DNA of 11,739 nucleotides, taken from positions 1-11,739 of the forward strand of contig JAKDMK010000041.1 of assembly GCA_030452365.1 (NCBI GenBank). The letters run 5' to 3'. Under the pieces are notes generated by a model that made no database searches, was not told the origin of the DNA, and was given only the letters and a program-made list of their open reading frames with translations. The position numbers and the translations under genes were made by a program. Source of the stretch: Nitrococcus sp. (GTDB taxonomy: Bacteria > Pseudomonadota > Gammaproteobacteria > Nitrococcales > Nitrococcaceae). Positions 1 through 8,009 of this stretch are shown here, piece after piece. Position 1 is the first letter of the stretch, and every line of letters begins with the position of its first letter.

Positions 1-2
1 AA

Positions 3-994
<992 letters not shown>

Positions 995-998
<4 letters not shown>

Positions 999-2608
999 GC
1001 ACCGCCGCCCCCGGCGCCTGGCCGCGCGATCACTATCTCAGCTCCGGCTGGAGCCTGCGCGCCTGGCTGCTGACCACGGACCACAAGCGCATCGCCTGGC
1101 TGTACACGGCCTCGATCACTTTTTTCTTCTTCCTCGGCGGGCTGGCGGCGCTGCTGGTGCGCCTCGAGCTGATGACCCCGGTGGGTGATCTGCTGAGCGC
1201 CGACTTCTACAACCAGATGTTCTCCTTCCATGGCATCGTCATGGTCTGGTTCTTCCTGATCCCGTCGATTCCGGCCACCCTAGGCAACTTTCTCATCCCC
1301 ATTATGGTGGGGGCCAAAGACCTCGCCTTTCCCCGGTTGAACCTGCTGTCGTGGTACATCTACACGGTGGGCGGGATGGTCGTCCTCATCGCGCTGCTCA
1401 CGGGCGGCGTGGACACCGGCTGGACCTTCTACGTGCCGCTCTCGACATTGTTCTCCAACTCGGCGGTGGTGTGGGCCGTGGCGGGCGTGTTCGTGGTCGG
1501 GTTCTCGACCATCCTCACCGGGCTTAACTTCATCGTCACCATCCATACCATGCGCACGCGCGGGCTGACCTGGTTCCGGCTGCCGCTGTTCGTGTGGGCC
1601 AACTACGCCGTTAGTCTGGTGATGGTGCTGGCGACACCCGTGCTCGCCATGACCTTGCTGCTAATCGCCATGGAGCGGCTGCTCGGCATCGGGATCTTCG
1701 ACCCGGCGCTGGGCGGCGACCCGTTGCTATTCCAGCACTTGTTCTGGTTCTACTCGCACCCGGCGGTCTATATCATGATCCTGCCGGCGTTCGGGGTGGT
1801 CTCGGAGCTGATCACCTGCTTCGCCCGCAAGCCGGTGTTCGGCTATCACGGCATGGTGATCTCGCTTATGACGATTACGGTGCTCGGGTTTCTGGTCTGG
1901 GGGCATCACATGTTCACCTCCGGCCTGAGCCTCTATGCCGGCATCGTGTTCTCGCTGTTCTCCTTCCTGGTTGCCATCCCCTCGGCCATGAAGACCTTCA
2001 ACTGGACCGCGACCTTGTACAAGGGCCGGATCACTTTCCACGCGCCGATGATCTACGCGCTGTCATTCATCGGGCTGTTCACCATCGGCGGGCTGACCGG
2101 CATTATCGTGGCTTCGCTTGCGGCGGACGTACACCTGCACGATACGTATTTCGTGGTCGCCCACTTCCACTATGTCATGGTGGGTGCCGCGGTGACGGCG
2201 TACCTGGGCGGGCTGCACTTCTGGTGGCCCAAGATGACCGGGCGGATGTATCCGGAGATTTGGGCGCGGGTGGCGGCCGTGACGCTTTTCATCGGTTTTA
2301 ACTTGACCTTCTTCCCGCAGTTTCTGCTCGGCTATCTTGGCATGCCGCGCCGCTACCAGACCTATCCCGAGGATTTCCAGATCCTGAACGTGATGTCATC
2401 GCTGGGCGCTGGTGTCCTTGCCGTCGGCTACCTGCTGCCGATGCTGTATCTGCTCTGGTCGCTGCGCTGGGGCGCGAAGGCGCCGGGTAACCCATGGGGC
2501 GCCAAGGGTCTGGAATGGGAGACCTCGTCACCACCGCCCGCGCACAACTTCCACCAGCCCAAGCGGGTCACGGAGCCGCCCTATGCCTACCATGAATACG
2601 ATGACTAG
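995..2608 (+). CDS. coxA: Cytochrome c oxidase subunit I, A2-type heme-copper oxidase
   Basis: This is the catalytic subunit that reduces O2 to water and pumps protons across the inner membrane. It is 537 aa with twelve predicted helices, the usual family length. Visible ligands: H79 ([10 protein letters not shown]) and H392 for the low-spin heme, H255 plus HH304-305 (VWGHHMF) for CuB, and H390 ([14 protein letters not shown]) for the high-spin heme. Y259 is placed to form the His-Tyr cross-link. The helix VI motif is [15 protein letters not shown], so the D-channel glutamate of A1 enzymes (GHPEVY) is replaced by Ala with the YS pair, which defines the A2 subclass known from Thermus and Rhodothermus caa3 oxidases. 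D109 (GAKDLAFPR) and the K-channel lysine K333 (MKTFNW) are kept. It starts on an ATG overlapping the coxB stop by four bases. Identification is certain. Confidence 0.98.
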
Positions 2609-3239
2609 TGCCCCGGCCGAGCAGTTCGACGACCTGGATCAGCAGCTCCGGGCCGACGTCATGGGGATGTGGGTGTTCCTGGCCACGGAGATGCTGCTGT
2701 TCGGCTCTCTGCTGACGGGCTTCGTGATCTTTCGCATCCAGCACGCGGCGGTGTTTGCCGATGCCGCGAGCCATTTGGGCCTGAAGCTGGGCTCCATCAA
2801 CACCGCGATTCTGCTGACCAGCGGCCTGACCGTGGCGCTGAGCGAGCAGGCGGTGAGTAGCGGGCGGCGCCGCAGCGCCTTCTCGCTGCTCCTTATCAGC
2901 ATCGTCCTCGGCGTGACCTTTCTCTGCATCAAGTTTTACGAGTGGTACATCGAGTACACCGAAGAGCTGATGCCGGTGTTGGGCCTGCCGTTTCGCTTCA
3001 AGGGCGAGCACGATCATGTCGCCGAGCTTTTCTTCAACTTCTATTACATGATGACCGGCCTACACGCCGTGCACATGATCGCCGGCTTGGGGGTGCTGAT
3101 GGTGATCCTGATGCAGATCGCGCGCTGGAGCGAGCCCGGCCGGGTGACACGCCAGGCACGGATCGGCGGCCTCTACTGGCACTTCGTCGACGTCATCTGG
3201 GTGTTCATCTTCACCTTGCTGTATTTGCTGCGGAGCTGA
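2583..3239 (+). CDS. coxC: Cytochrome c oxidase subunit III
   Basis: This is the third core membrane subunit of the oxidase; in the family it stabilises the complex and supports proton uptake by subunit I. It is 218 aa with five predicted helices at about 28-50, 71-89, 99-117, 150-180 and 197-216, the short five-helix form common in caa3 oxidases. Typical family residues are E36 (ATEMLLFGS), the [10 protein letters not shown] block at 159-168 and YWHFVDVIW at 198-206. I chose ATG 2583 because GGAG at 2572-2575 sits seven bases upstream; two further in-frame ATGs at 2592 and 2601 are possible. The frame is open further upstream to 2412, but that stretch lies inside coxA and is not hydrophobic, so it was excluded. 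The gene overlaps the coxA end by 26 bases, consistent with one transcript. Confidence 0.95.
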   Translation: MPTMNTMTSAPAEQFDDLDQQLRADVMGMWVFLATEMLLFGSLLTGFVIFRIQHAAVFADAASHLGLKLGSINTAILLTSGLTVALSEQAVSSGRRRSAFSLLLISIVLGVTFLCIKFYEWYIEYTEELMPVLGLPFRFKGEHDHVAELFFNFYYMMTGLHAVHMIAGLGVLMVILMQIARWSEPGRVTRQARIGGLYWHFVDVIWVFIFTLLYLLRS

Positions 3240-3242
3240 GCC

Positions 3243-3500
3243 GTGTCTAAAGCCCTATTGTTCGCCTGGGTAGGCCTGCTGTTGCTGCTCGCGGGTAGCG
3301 TTCTAATTACGGCGCTGGTGCCGGGACCGGCGTACATCGGCCTGAACATCGGTTTCGCGGTGCTCATGGCCGCCCTGATTTTCACCGTGTTCATGAAACT
3401 GCGCAGCGCCGATGGCCTGCTGCGGCTGTTTGCCGTGGGCGCCCTGATGTGGTTAGGGTTCTTCCTGCTGTTCTCGTTAGCGGATTTTTTGACGCGTTAG
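3243..3500 (+). CDS. Cytochrome c oxidase subunit IV (small prokaryotic type)
   Basis: This is an 85-aa, almost entirely hydrophobic protein with three predicted helices at about 4-26, 32-51 and 60-81. The charged loop FMKLRSADGL between helices two and three is typical of the prokaryotic COX4 family, which binds beside subunits I and III and is often the last gene of a cox operon. It begins with GTG at 3243; GGAG at 3232-3235, inside the end of coxC, lies seven bases upstream and supports this start. Only three bases separate it from the coxC stop. It is recognised from position and topology rather than catalytic residues, since the family has none. It closes the oxidase operon; no heme-insertion or copper-chaperone genes follow. 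Confidence 0.85.
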   Translation: MSKALLFAWVGLLLLLAGSVLITALVPGPAYIGLNIGFAVLMAALIFTVFMKLRSADGLLRLFAVGALMWLGFFLLFSLADFLTR

Positions 3501-3796
3501 CTACCCTGTACGTCTCCCGAACGCGCTGTCTGAGGCGAACGTCGGGGTTCGCAAGCTCACCCCAACCTCTCATAGCGTGGGTCGTCTTATTCGCATGTGC
3601 GGCGGCAGTGCAGTCGCCGCGGGGTGACAGCGCAACAATTTTGAAAAATCAAACGTTGACAATCGCAAACTGCAAAGCAACATGAGCTAACTGTCGCAAT
3701 ACGGCAACATTCAGTTGGTGGCCTGACCCGCGTTGATCGGGCGTTACTCAGTTAACTTCATGGGCGCGATGCAGTGGACTGCAAGGTATAGTGGTG
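3501..3796. other. Convergent intergenic spacer between cox operon and arylsulfotransferase-like gene
   Basis: There is no convincing gene in these 296 bases. They hold weak inverted repeats: GGGGT/ACCCC at 3544-3548 and 3559-3563, GCGGCG/CGCCGC at 3599-3604 and 3615-3620, and a palindrome TGCAGTGGACTGCA at 3770-3783. The second could act as a hairpin ending the cox transcript, but no T-run follows directly. A perfect TTGACA at 3656-3661 has no good -10 partner. The middle part is clearly more AT-rich than its neighbours. Confidence 0.6.
3599..3620 (+). terminator. Possible weak hairpin terminator of the cox operon
   Basis: Perfect 6-base arms GCGGCG and CGCCGC enclose a 10-base loop about 100 bases after the subunit IV stop. 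The arms are all G and C, but the following bases are GGGGTGACAG with no run of T. It is therefore not a textbook Rho-independent terminator and could be chance in GC-rich DNA. Confidence 0.2.
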
Positions 3797-5164
3797 CTAT
3801 TTCCCCACCTCTGCCGAAACGCTTCCGGCGATCTCAGCACGGAAGCTGGGCGCGAGGGTTGCAGGATCGATCCGCTGCCCGTAGCTGACTACCGCGATCA
3901 GCTCATTGTTCTTACCGCCACGTGCCGGATTGTAGAACTCCCAGACAATATCGCCGTTCGGTGCGACTTCTAGCAGCCGGCCGGGGTTGGACTCGGTTAT
4001 TAGCACATTGCCGTTGGGCAAGAGCTGTTGTGCGCCGCGTAGGTAGTTGTCCAGCGGCTTCGCCGGAGTGCCGGAATAGCTCCAGACAATGTCGGTTGTG
4101 CCAGGATCGACCTCCAATATCCGCGACATTCCACCGGGGCCGAGGTGACCGAGATTATCGAACAGCAGTAAGTTGCCATTCGGCAGTACATCGGCATCGT
4201 GTTGTGCCATCCACGGCCCGCGAGTGGCCCACACGATCTTCTCTTGGGCCACATCGAGTAACGCGATGGTGCCGCCTGCCAGCTCGCGGAACGATATCAG
4301 CACTTGCCCTGGCGCTGCGACCGGGATCTTGGGCCGCAGGTGGGCGGCCATTTTCGAGTCGAGCACCTCGATGGAATTGGTGTGCAGGGGGTCCCAGAGC
4401 GTAAACCACCAGATGCGCTCCAACAGGCGGCTGTAAGGGGATCGATTGACAGCTTCCAGCAGTGAGATCTTTTTTAGCGTCTTGCCTTCGGGAGAGAGCA
4501 TGACCAGGAAATCTTCGATCACTGGCAGATCGAGATGGCTTGCTCCTTCCAGCGGCCGCTTGCGAAAGCTATGGGTCAGGCCGTAGATGGTGCCATTGTT
4601 GGTAATGGCAAAATCGTGGTGGAAATGATCCAGATTCTTCCAGATCACATTGGAATCTTTGTCGAGCTTGACCAATCCGTAGCCCCACGGGGTATCACCC
4701 GCGCCGATGTAGATGGCGAGCAGATCCCCATTGGGAAAGACATGAGCCTTGCGGAAGTAAACCTGGTTGTCGGGCACCGGCGAATGCGTGGCGGCTGATT
4801 CGTCCCAGACCGTGCTGAATGGCCGGCGCCATTCGTGCACGACTTCCCCGTCCAAGTTGACCAATACCGCCTTATTCCCCTCGCCCGAGGTATACAGTGT
4901 CAGTCCTGGGTAGGCCCGGCCCGTATCGGGAACGGTCACGCCGCGCCGCGCCGTCCTCGCGGGTGTCCACAGATTCGAATTAAACGGATCGCTGTAATAA
5001 GAGTACTTGAGCGCCAGCGCGTTGCCCGCGCGATAAGCATTGCGCACGAGCTCCGAGGGGAATATATGGGCAACTGCCACAACCAAGCCGCCGACGAAGG
5101 CAAGGAAGACAATCGCCAGAGCACATAGAACGTAGCCACCCTTGTTCAGAAATCGTCCAAGCAT
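3797..5164 (-). CDS. Membrane-anchored arylsulfotransferase-like (ASST family) beta-propeller protein
   Basis: The 455-aa product has one N-terminal hydrophobic segment (about 11-33) after a short basic stretch, so it is probably an inner-membrane anchor holding a periplasmic domain. The rest is a repeat protein with recurring blade motifs: HVFPNGDLLAI (141-151), HDFAITNNGTIYGL (183-196), HTNSIEVL (261-268), HDADVLPNGNLLLFDN (322-337) and LLPNGNVLITES (381-392). This pattern, with a His opening several blades, is characteristic of the arylsulfotransferase (ASST) propeller families. Known ASST enzymes move sulfate between phenolic compounds through a histidine intermediate; H141, H183, H261 and H322 are the candidates here. 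Whether this one is catalytic cannot be told. The ATG at 5164 is preceded by AGGAGGGAGG (5184-5175), about ten bases away. It is transcribed convergently to the cox operon and divergently from the membrane-lipid genes, so it stands alone. A PQQ-type dehydrogenase was considered, but the Trp-docking motifs are missing. Confidence 0.75.
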   Translation of the reverse strand: MLGRFLNKGGYVLCALAIVFLAFVGGLVVAVAHIFPSELVRNAYRAGNALALKYSYYSDPFNSNLWTPARTARRGVTVPDTGRAYPGLTLYTSGEGNKAVLVNLDGEVVHEWRRPFSTVWDESAATHSPVPDNQVYFRKAHVFPNGDLLAIYIGAGDTPWGYGLVKLDKDSNVIWKNLDHFHHDFAITNNGTIYGLTHSFRKRPLEGASHLDLPVIEDFLVMLSPEGKTLKKISLLEAVNRSPYSRLLERIWWFTLWDPLHTNSIEVLDSKMAAHLRPKIPVAAPGQVLISFRELAGGTIALLDVAQEKIVWATRGPWMAQHDADVLPNGNLLLFDNLGHLGPGGMSRILEVDPGTTDIVWSYSGTPAKPLDNYLRGAQQLLPNGNVLITESNPGRLLEVAPNGDIVWEFYNPARGGKNNELIAVVSYGQRIDPATLAPSFRAEIAGSVSAEVGK

Positions 5165-5174
5165 GACCTAAGTG

Positions 5175-5184
5175 CCTCCCTCCT
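5175..5184 (-). promoter_or_regulatory. Strong ribosome binding site of the arylsulfotransferase-like gene
   Basis: On the minus strand this reads AGGAGGGAGG, about ten bases before the ATG at 5164. Its strength settles the choice of start codon. Confidence 0.6.
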
Positions 5185-5343
5185 GCGGGCACGGTTCAGT
5201 CGAGCACTTCACCGCTGCGTGATCGAATAGCGACCGCCGAAAGGATTGTCGGCGAGGTGAGTTGAGCAATTTATATGCAATATCTAGGCCACAACCGGCG
5301 AGCCACGCCGAGTTCAACGGCCTGCGCCAGTACGCAATATTTT

Positions 5344-5358
5344 GGCATGAATCATGCC
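5344..5358. promoter_or_regulatory. 15-base perfect palindrome, possible operator in divergent spacer
   Basis: GGCATGAATCATGCC has perfect 7-base arms around one central base. It lies in the 280-base spacer between the two divergent genes (minus-strand gene starting at 5164, plus-strand gene starting near 5447), where a dimeric repressor or activator could control either side. A partial echo, AGGCATGCGCCT, occurs at 5403-5414, nearer the plus-strand gene. No regulator gene is in the window, and no clear -35/-10 pair could be fixed next to it. An A/T-rich patch at 5269-5287 could hold the minus-strand promoter. Confidence 0.35.
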
Positions 5359-5434
5359 TAGAGTTGTTAAACATCCCGTGCTCACCATACGGAGACACCA
5401 TTAGGCATGCGCCTCCCACGGGGAAGGCGTCTTT

Positions 5435-5440
5435 AAGGAG
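5435..5440 (+). promoter_or_regulatory. Ribosome binding site AAGGAG pointing to a non-canonical start
   Basis: AAGGAG is a near-perfect Shine-Dalgarno sequence. No ATG, GTG or TTG in the open frame follows within reach. The only suitably spaced codons in frame are CTG at 5447 (6 bases away) and ATT at 5450 (9 bases away). It therefore decides the likely start of the following membrane protein. Confidence 0.55.
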
Positions 5441-5446
5441 CAACGA

Positions 5447-6622
5447 CTGATTAACCGCGCGCTCTGGGTTACTGCCTTATTTTTCTACGCGACCTTGTTG
5501 ACGAGCTTCCACATGCTGTTGACCGAGCCATGGTGGCTCGCCAGCTTTGCGAGGCTGGTCGACTTCCAGGCGGTAGAGCCGTTTCAGCACCGCCTGCTGG
5601 TCCCAGCAATCGTCAGCTCTTTGGGCAGCGTGCTGCCTCTCGGCACGGAGCTGCTGTTCGCGCTGGTGGAGGTGGCGGGATGGATGGCGCTGGTCATCGT
5701 TGCCCACCGCGCCCTGGTGATGTTCGAGATCGGCAAATCGGACCTTTTGCGCCGAATGCTGGCGTTTACGGTCATCGTGCCGATGGCGCTGCACCTGATC
5801 GCGCCGGATCTGCACTTCGTGTCGGCCTACAGCGAGGTCGGTGGCGCATTCGAGCTGGGTGACTCGCGCGCGCAGCCACAATTTTACTACTCCTACGATC
5901 TACCGGCAGCGGTTTTTACCCTGGCCCTTTTTCTCTTGGTGGTGAAGTTCGCCCGCAGCCGCAGCCGCCGATGGTTTGCGGCCTACCTCGGGCTTTTCGC
6001 GCTGGCGACGCTGAATCGGGAGACGACGCTGTTTCTGATCCCGATCTTCTTCGCCTCATGCTATCGAATCCTCGGCAGCCGGGCGCTTGCGACGACCATG
6101 ATCCTGCAAATCAGCGTGTTCGTCGCAATCCAAGGGACTCTGCAGTGGCTGTTCGCGGACCATGTCAATCCACATGCCGGGATTCCTGGGACCCAGTACG
6201 AACTTCACCTATGGACGAATCTGGCGCTCTTTGACGACCCCCTGTATCTAATTACCTATCTAGCTCGTCTCGGGGCCGGTCTTTACATTCCCGTCGTGCT
6301 GCTACGCAGCCACCTCGATCCCCTGCTCGGGCGATCACTGCTCTTGCTCGGCATTCCATTGTTCGTCTCGGCCTTGCTGTTTGGGCGTCTGCAGGAGCAC
6401 CGGGTCATTATCGAAGTCATGCCCCTACTCTGGCTCGGCGCGATTCAAGCCGCCGCGGCCTGGAGCGCATCGAGTACGGCCACGGCAGCAATATCCCCTT
6501 ATGTACGATGCCGTTCGCGCAGCAGCGGGAGAGCGTCTGCGCTTGCCGCTCGCAGGCCGCGCCCGGCGGCGGCGGCGTCGAAACGCACGGCCGCGGTAGT
6601 CAACCGTAATACTGATGCCTGA
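5447..6622 (+). CDS. Polytopic membrane protein of unknown function, possibly GT-C-like transferase
   Basis: The product, about 391 aa from CTG 5447, has nine or ten predicted membrane helices. Recognisable local motifs are EPFQHRLLVP (44-53) in the first loop, YSYDLP (148-153), LNRETTLFLIP (189-199) and LQEHRVIIEVMPLL (315-328). Acidic residues in the first loop, an NRET segment before a helix and the late E-R-E motif resemble polytopic sugar-transferase-like proteins (GT-C fold), but I cannot name the family. No ATG/GTG/TTG lies in the open frame before TTG 5495, yet a strong AAGGAG sits at 5435-5440 and codons 5450-5495 add the residues that complete the first helix, so a CTG or ATT start is likely. 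Fallbacks are TTG 5495 and ATG 5513. The last 50 residues are an unusual Arg/Ala/Ser-rich tail, perhaps a frameshifted or drifting end. Being upstream of arabinose-lipid genes on the same strand, it could be the enzyme that uses the lipid-linked sugar; that is inference. Confidence 0.65.
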   Translation: MINRALWVTALFFYATLLTSFHMLLTEPWWLASFARLVDFQAVEPFQHRLLVPAIVSSLGSVLPLGTELLFALVEVAGWMALVIVAHRALVMFEIGKSDLLRRMLAFTVIVPMALHLIAPDLHFVSAYSEVGGAFELGDSRAQPQFYYSYDLPAAVFTLALFLLVVKFARSRSRRWFAAYLGLFALATLNRETTLFLIPIFFASCYRILGSRALATTMILQISVFVAIQGTLQWLFADHVNPHAGIPGTQYELHLWTNLALFDDPLYLITYLARLGAGLYIPVVLLRSHLDPLLGRSLLLLGIPLFVSALLFGRLQEHRVIIEVMPLLWLGAIQAAAAWSASSTATAAISPYVRCRSRSSGRASALAARRPRPAAAASKRTAAVVNRNTDA

Positions 6623-6999
6623 GGCTCTGTATCTGCCTGACGACACAATCAGGCATTGCCATGCACACACTCCATCACTGGCTCTTACGAACGACCCGCT
6701 TACCCGCGTTCGCAGGTTGGCCATGCAGTGTGGACCCGCGCTTGGAGCGCAAGGCGGCGCGCATTGCCCGCCAATGCATAGGCGGTTCAGCGCGGTTGGT
6801 GGTCACTGCGCTCGGCGTTGGCCTGTTAATTGCTCAGTTAGTCTGGGTGGTGCGGTAACCTGCCGCGGCCCTGCCGTCCCATCTGCTTGCCTCGTCACGG
6901 CAAATTTCACCGCGGTCGACGGCCGCCTCCCGAGCTGCATACCCGCGTGAGAGAGCTCGCAACTGACCTTCGCCGCCGCCAATCGGCCGCGAACCTGGA
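6623..6999. other. Spacer between two membrane protein genes, with one possible small ORF
   Basis: This 377-base stretch has no recognised gene. It holds a possible 65-codon reading frame (6661-6858) described separately. I see no strong promoter or terminator hairpin. Its right third is GC-rich with no clear signal; the next gene at 7000 lacks a strong ribosome binding site, so a promoter here for the downstream genes is possible but not visible. Confidence 0.5.
6661..6858 (+). CDS. Possible small tail-anchored membrane protein (65 aa), hypothetical
   Basis: The reading frame starts at ATG 6661 and encodes a basic, partly polar N-terminal part followed by a single hydrophobic C-terminal helix (about 45-64, ending LLIAQLVWVVR). 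That layout fits a small tail-anchored membrane protein. Only a weak AGG lies upstream, and an overlapping frame from 6615 to 6950 is also open, so this may be chance. It resembles no family I recognise, and it could equally be a remnant of a decayed gene. Confidence 0.3.
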   Translation: MHTLHHWLLRTTRLPAFAGWPCSVDPRLERKAARIARQCIGGSARLVVTALGVGLLIAQLVWVVR

Positions 7000-7986
7000 A
7001 TGCTGATGATGCGTTGGAGAAGCTTAATCTTATTCGCTGCAGTTGGCGTGGTTCTCTACGCGGCACTGCTTGCGAGCGCCGATCCGAGCGCGGCAATCGC
7101 CGCCGCCGCTCGTGTAAGCGGGCTTTCTTGGCTCCTGATTCTCGGGCTTTCCTTGCTGAACTACGGGCTGCGTTTCCTGCGCTGGGATGGCTATTTGCGC
7201 TACCTCGGCAACCATCTCGCATTTACCCGCCATCTTGCCATCTACATGGCGGGGTTTGCGCTGACGACAACTCCAGGGAAAGCGGGCGAGGCCATCCGCT
7301 CGGTCTACCTAAAACCGCTTGGAGTCGGTTACGAGCGCAGCATAGCCGTCCTGTATACAGAACGCCTGGTTGATGCCATCAGCATTGCGCTGTTGGCGAC
7401 ATTACTGGTCGAAATGCCCGCGCCCGGTTACCGCTGGAGCGCGGTGATCGCAGCGATGTTTGCTATTGCGTTATTGCTCCTACAGCGTGCCCCAGCCCTC
7501 AACGCAGTGGCCAGGCTGGTTCCCAGCCTGCCCTTGCCGCGGATGCGCCGCGCGGCGCAAAGCGCGCTCGATTGTCTGCGTCAGGCGACGGCGCTATTGC
7601 GTTTCCGACTGCTCCTGCTCGGGGTCGGCGTCGGGCTCATTAGCTGGGGTGCCGAGGCCGTCGCCTTCTACCATGTCGCGCACGTGCTGGACATTCCCAT
7701 CGGTCCGGTCGTGGCGATCGGCATTTACGCCACGGCGATGCTGGTCGGCGCGCTGTCTTTCCTCCCAGGCGGGCTCGGTAGCACCGAGGCGGTCATGGTC
7801 TCACTGCTGGTGTTGGCCGGGGCACCAGTACCCGCCGCCGTCGCCACGACTACGGTGGTTCGGGTTGCAACCCTATGGTTTGCCGTCGCCTTGGGGGTGG
7901 TTGCCCTCGCCGCAACGGAAACCTCTCGGCGTCGCTACTCGCTCAGCAACGAATCTCCCGGCGCCAAAGCGCAAGCCGGAAGATAA
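7000..7986 (+). CDS. Flippase-like membrane protein (UPF0104 / lysylphosphatidylglycerol synthase TM-region family)
   Basis: The 328-aa protein has about eight predicted membrane helices and the marks of the LPG synthase transmembrane-region family: YGLRFLRWDGYLR (55-67), TPGKAGEAIRSVYLK (91-105), ERLVD (121-125) and the late FLPGGLGSTEA (254-264). In MprF this domain translocates lysyl-phosphatidylglycerol; stand-alone members are thought to move or bind lipids. There is no attached aminoacyl-transferase domain, so aminoacyl-lipid synthesis is not indicated. The start is ATG 7000, the first after an in-frame stop at 6964; ATGs at 7006 (other frame) and 7009 (in frame) follow closely, and the ribosome binding site is weak. 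It ends 23 bases before the HAD-UbiA gene, so it is probably co-transcribed with the arabinose-lipid genes. It may carry the finished lipid-sugar to the periplasmic side; that role is inferred from context only. Confidence 0.85.
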   Translation: MLMMRWRSLILFAAVGVVLYAALLASADPSAAIAAAARVSGLSWLLILGLSLLNYGLRFLRWDGYLRYLGNHLAFTRHLAIYMAGFALTTTPGKAGEAIRSVYLKPLGVGYERSIAVLYTERLVDAISIALLATLLVEMPAPGYRWSAVIAAMFAIALLLLQRAPALNAVARLVPSLPLPRMRRAAQSALDCLRQATALLRFRLLLLGVGVGLISWGAEAVAFYHVAHVLDIPIGPVVAIGIYATAMLVGALSFLPGGLGSTEAVMVSLLVLAGAPVPAAVATTTVVRVATLWFAVALGVVALAATETSRRRYSLSNESPGAKAQAGR

Positions 7987-7997
7987 TTTCAGAGTCC

Positions 7998-8002
7998 GGA
8001 GG
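7998..8002 (+). promoter_or_regulatory. Ribosome binding site fixing the start of the HAD-UbiA gene
   Basis: GGAGG lies seven bases before ATG 8010, in the short gap after the flippase-like gene. It supports this start over the longer open frame reaching back to 7875, which lies inside the upstream gene. Confidence 0.7.
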
Positions 8003-8009
8003 ACGCATC

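Noticed and set aside
2412..2582. Upstream extension of the coxC frame
   Set aside because: It lies wholly inside coxA in another frame, reads as Arg-rich shadow sequence, and ATG 2583 has a well-spaced GGAG.
3656..3684. Perfect TTGACA that could be a -35 box
   Set aside because: The best -10 candidates at 16-17 bases (CAACAT, AACATG) are poor and no plus-strand gene follows before 5447.
3770..3783. TGCAGTGGACTGCA palindrome as a terminator for the minus-strand gene
   Set aside because: The two-base centre leaves a short stem with tight loop, and no T-run follows on the minus strand.
6615..6950. 111-codon plus-strand frame in the 6623-6999 spacer
   Set aside because: It has Cys/Pro/Arg-rich composition with no hydrophobic or domain pattern and no ribosome binding site; the 6661-6858 frame is the better candidate.
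7875..8009. Upstream extension of the HAD-UbiA frame
   Set aside because: It overlaps the end of the flippase-like gene and is basic, low-quality sequence; GGAGG seven bases before ATG 8010 fixes the start.
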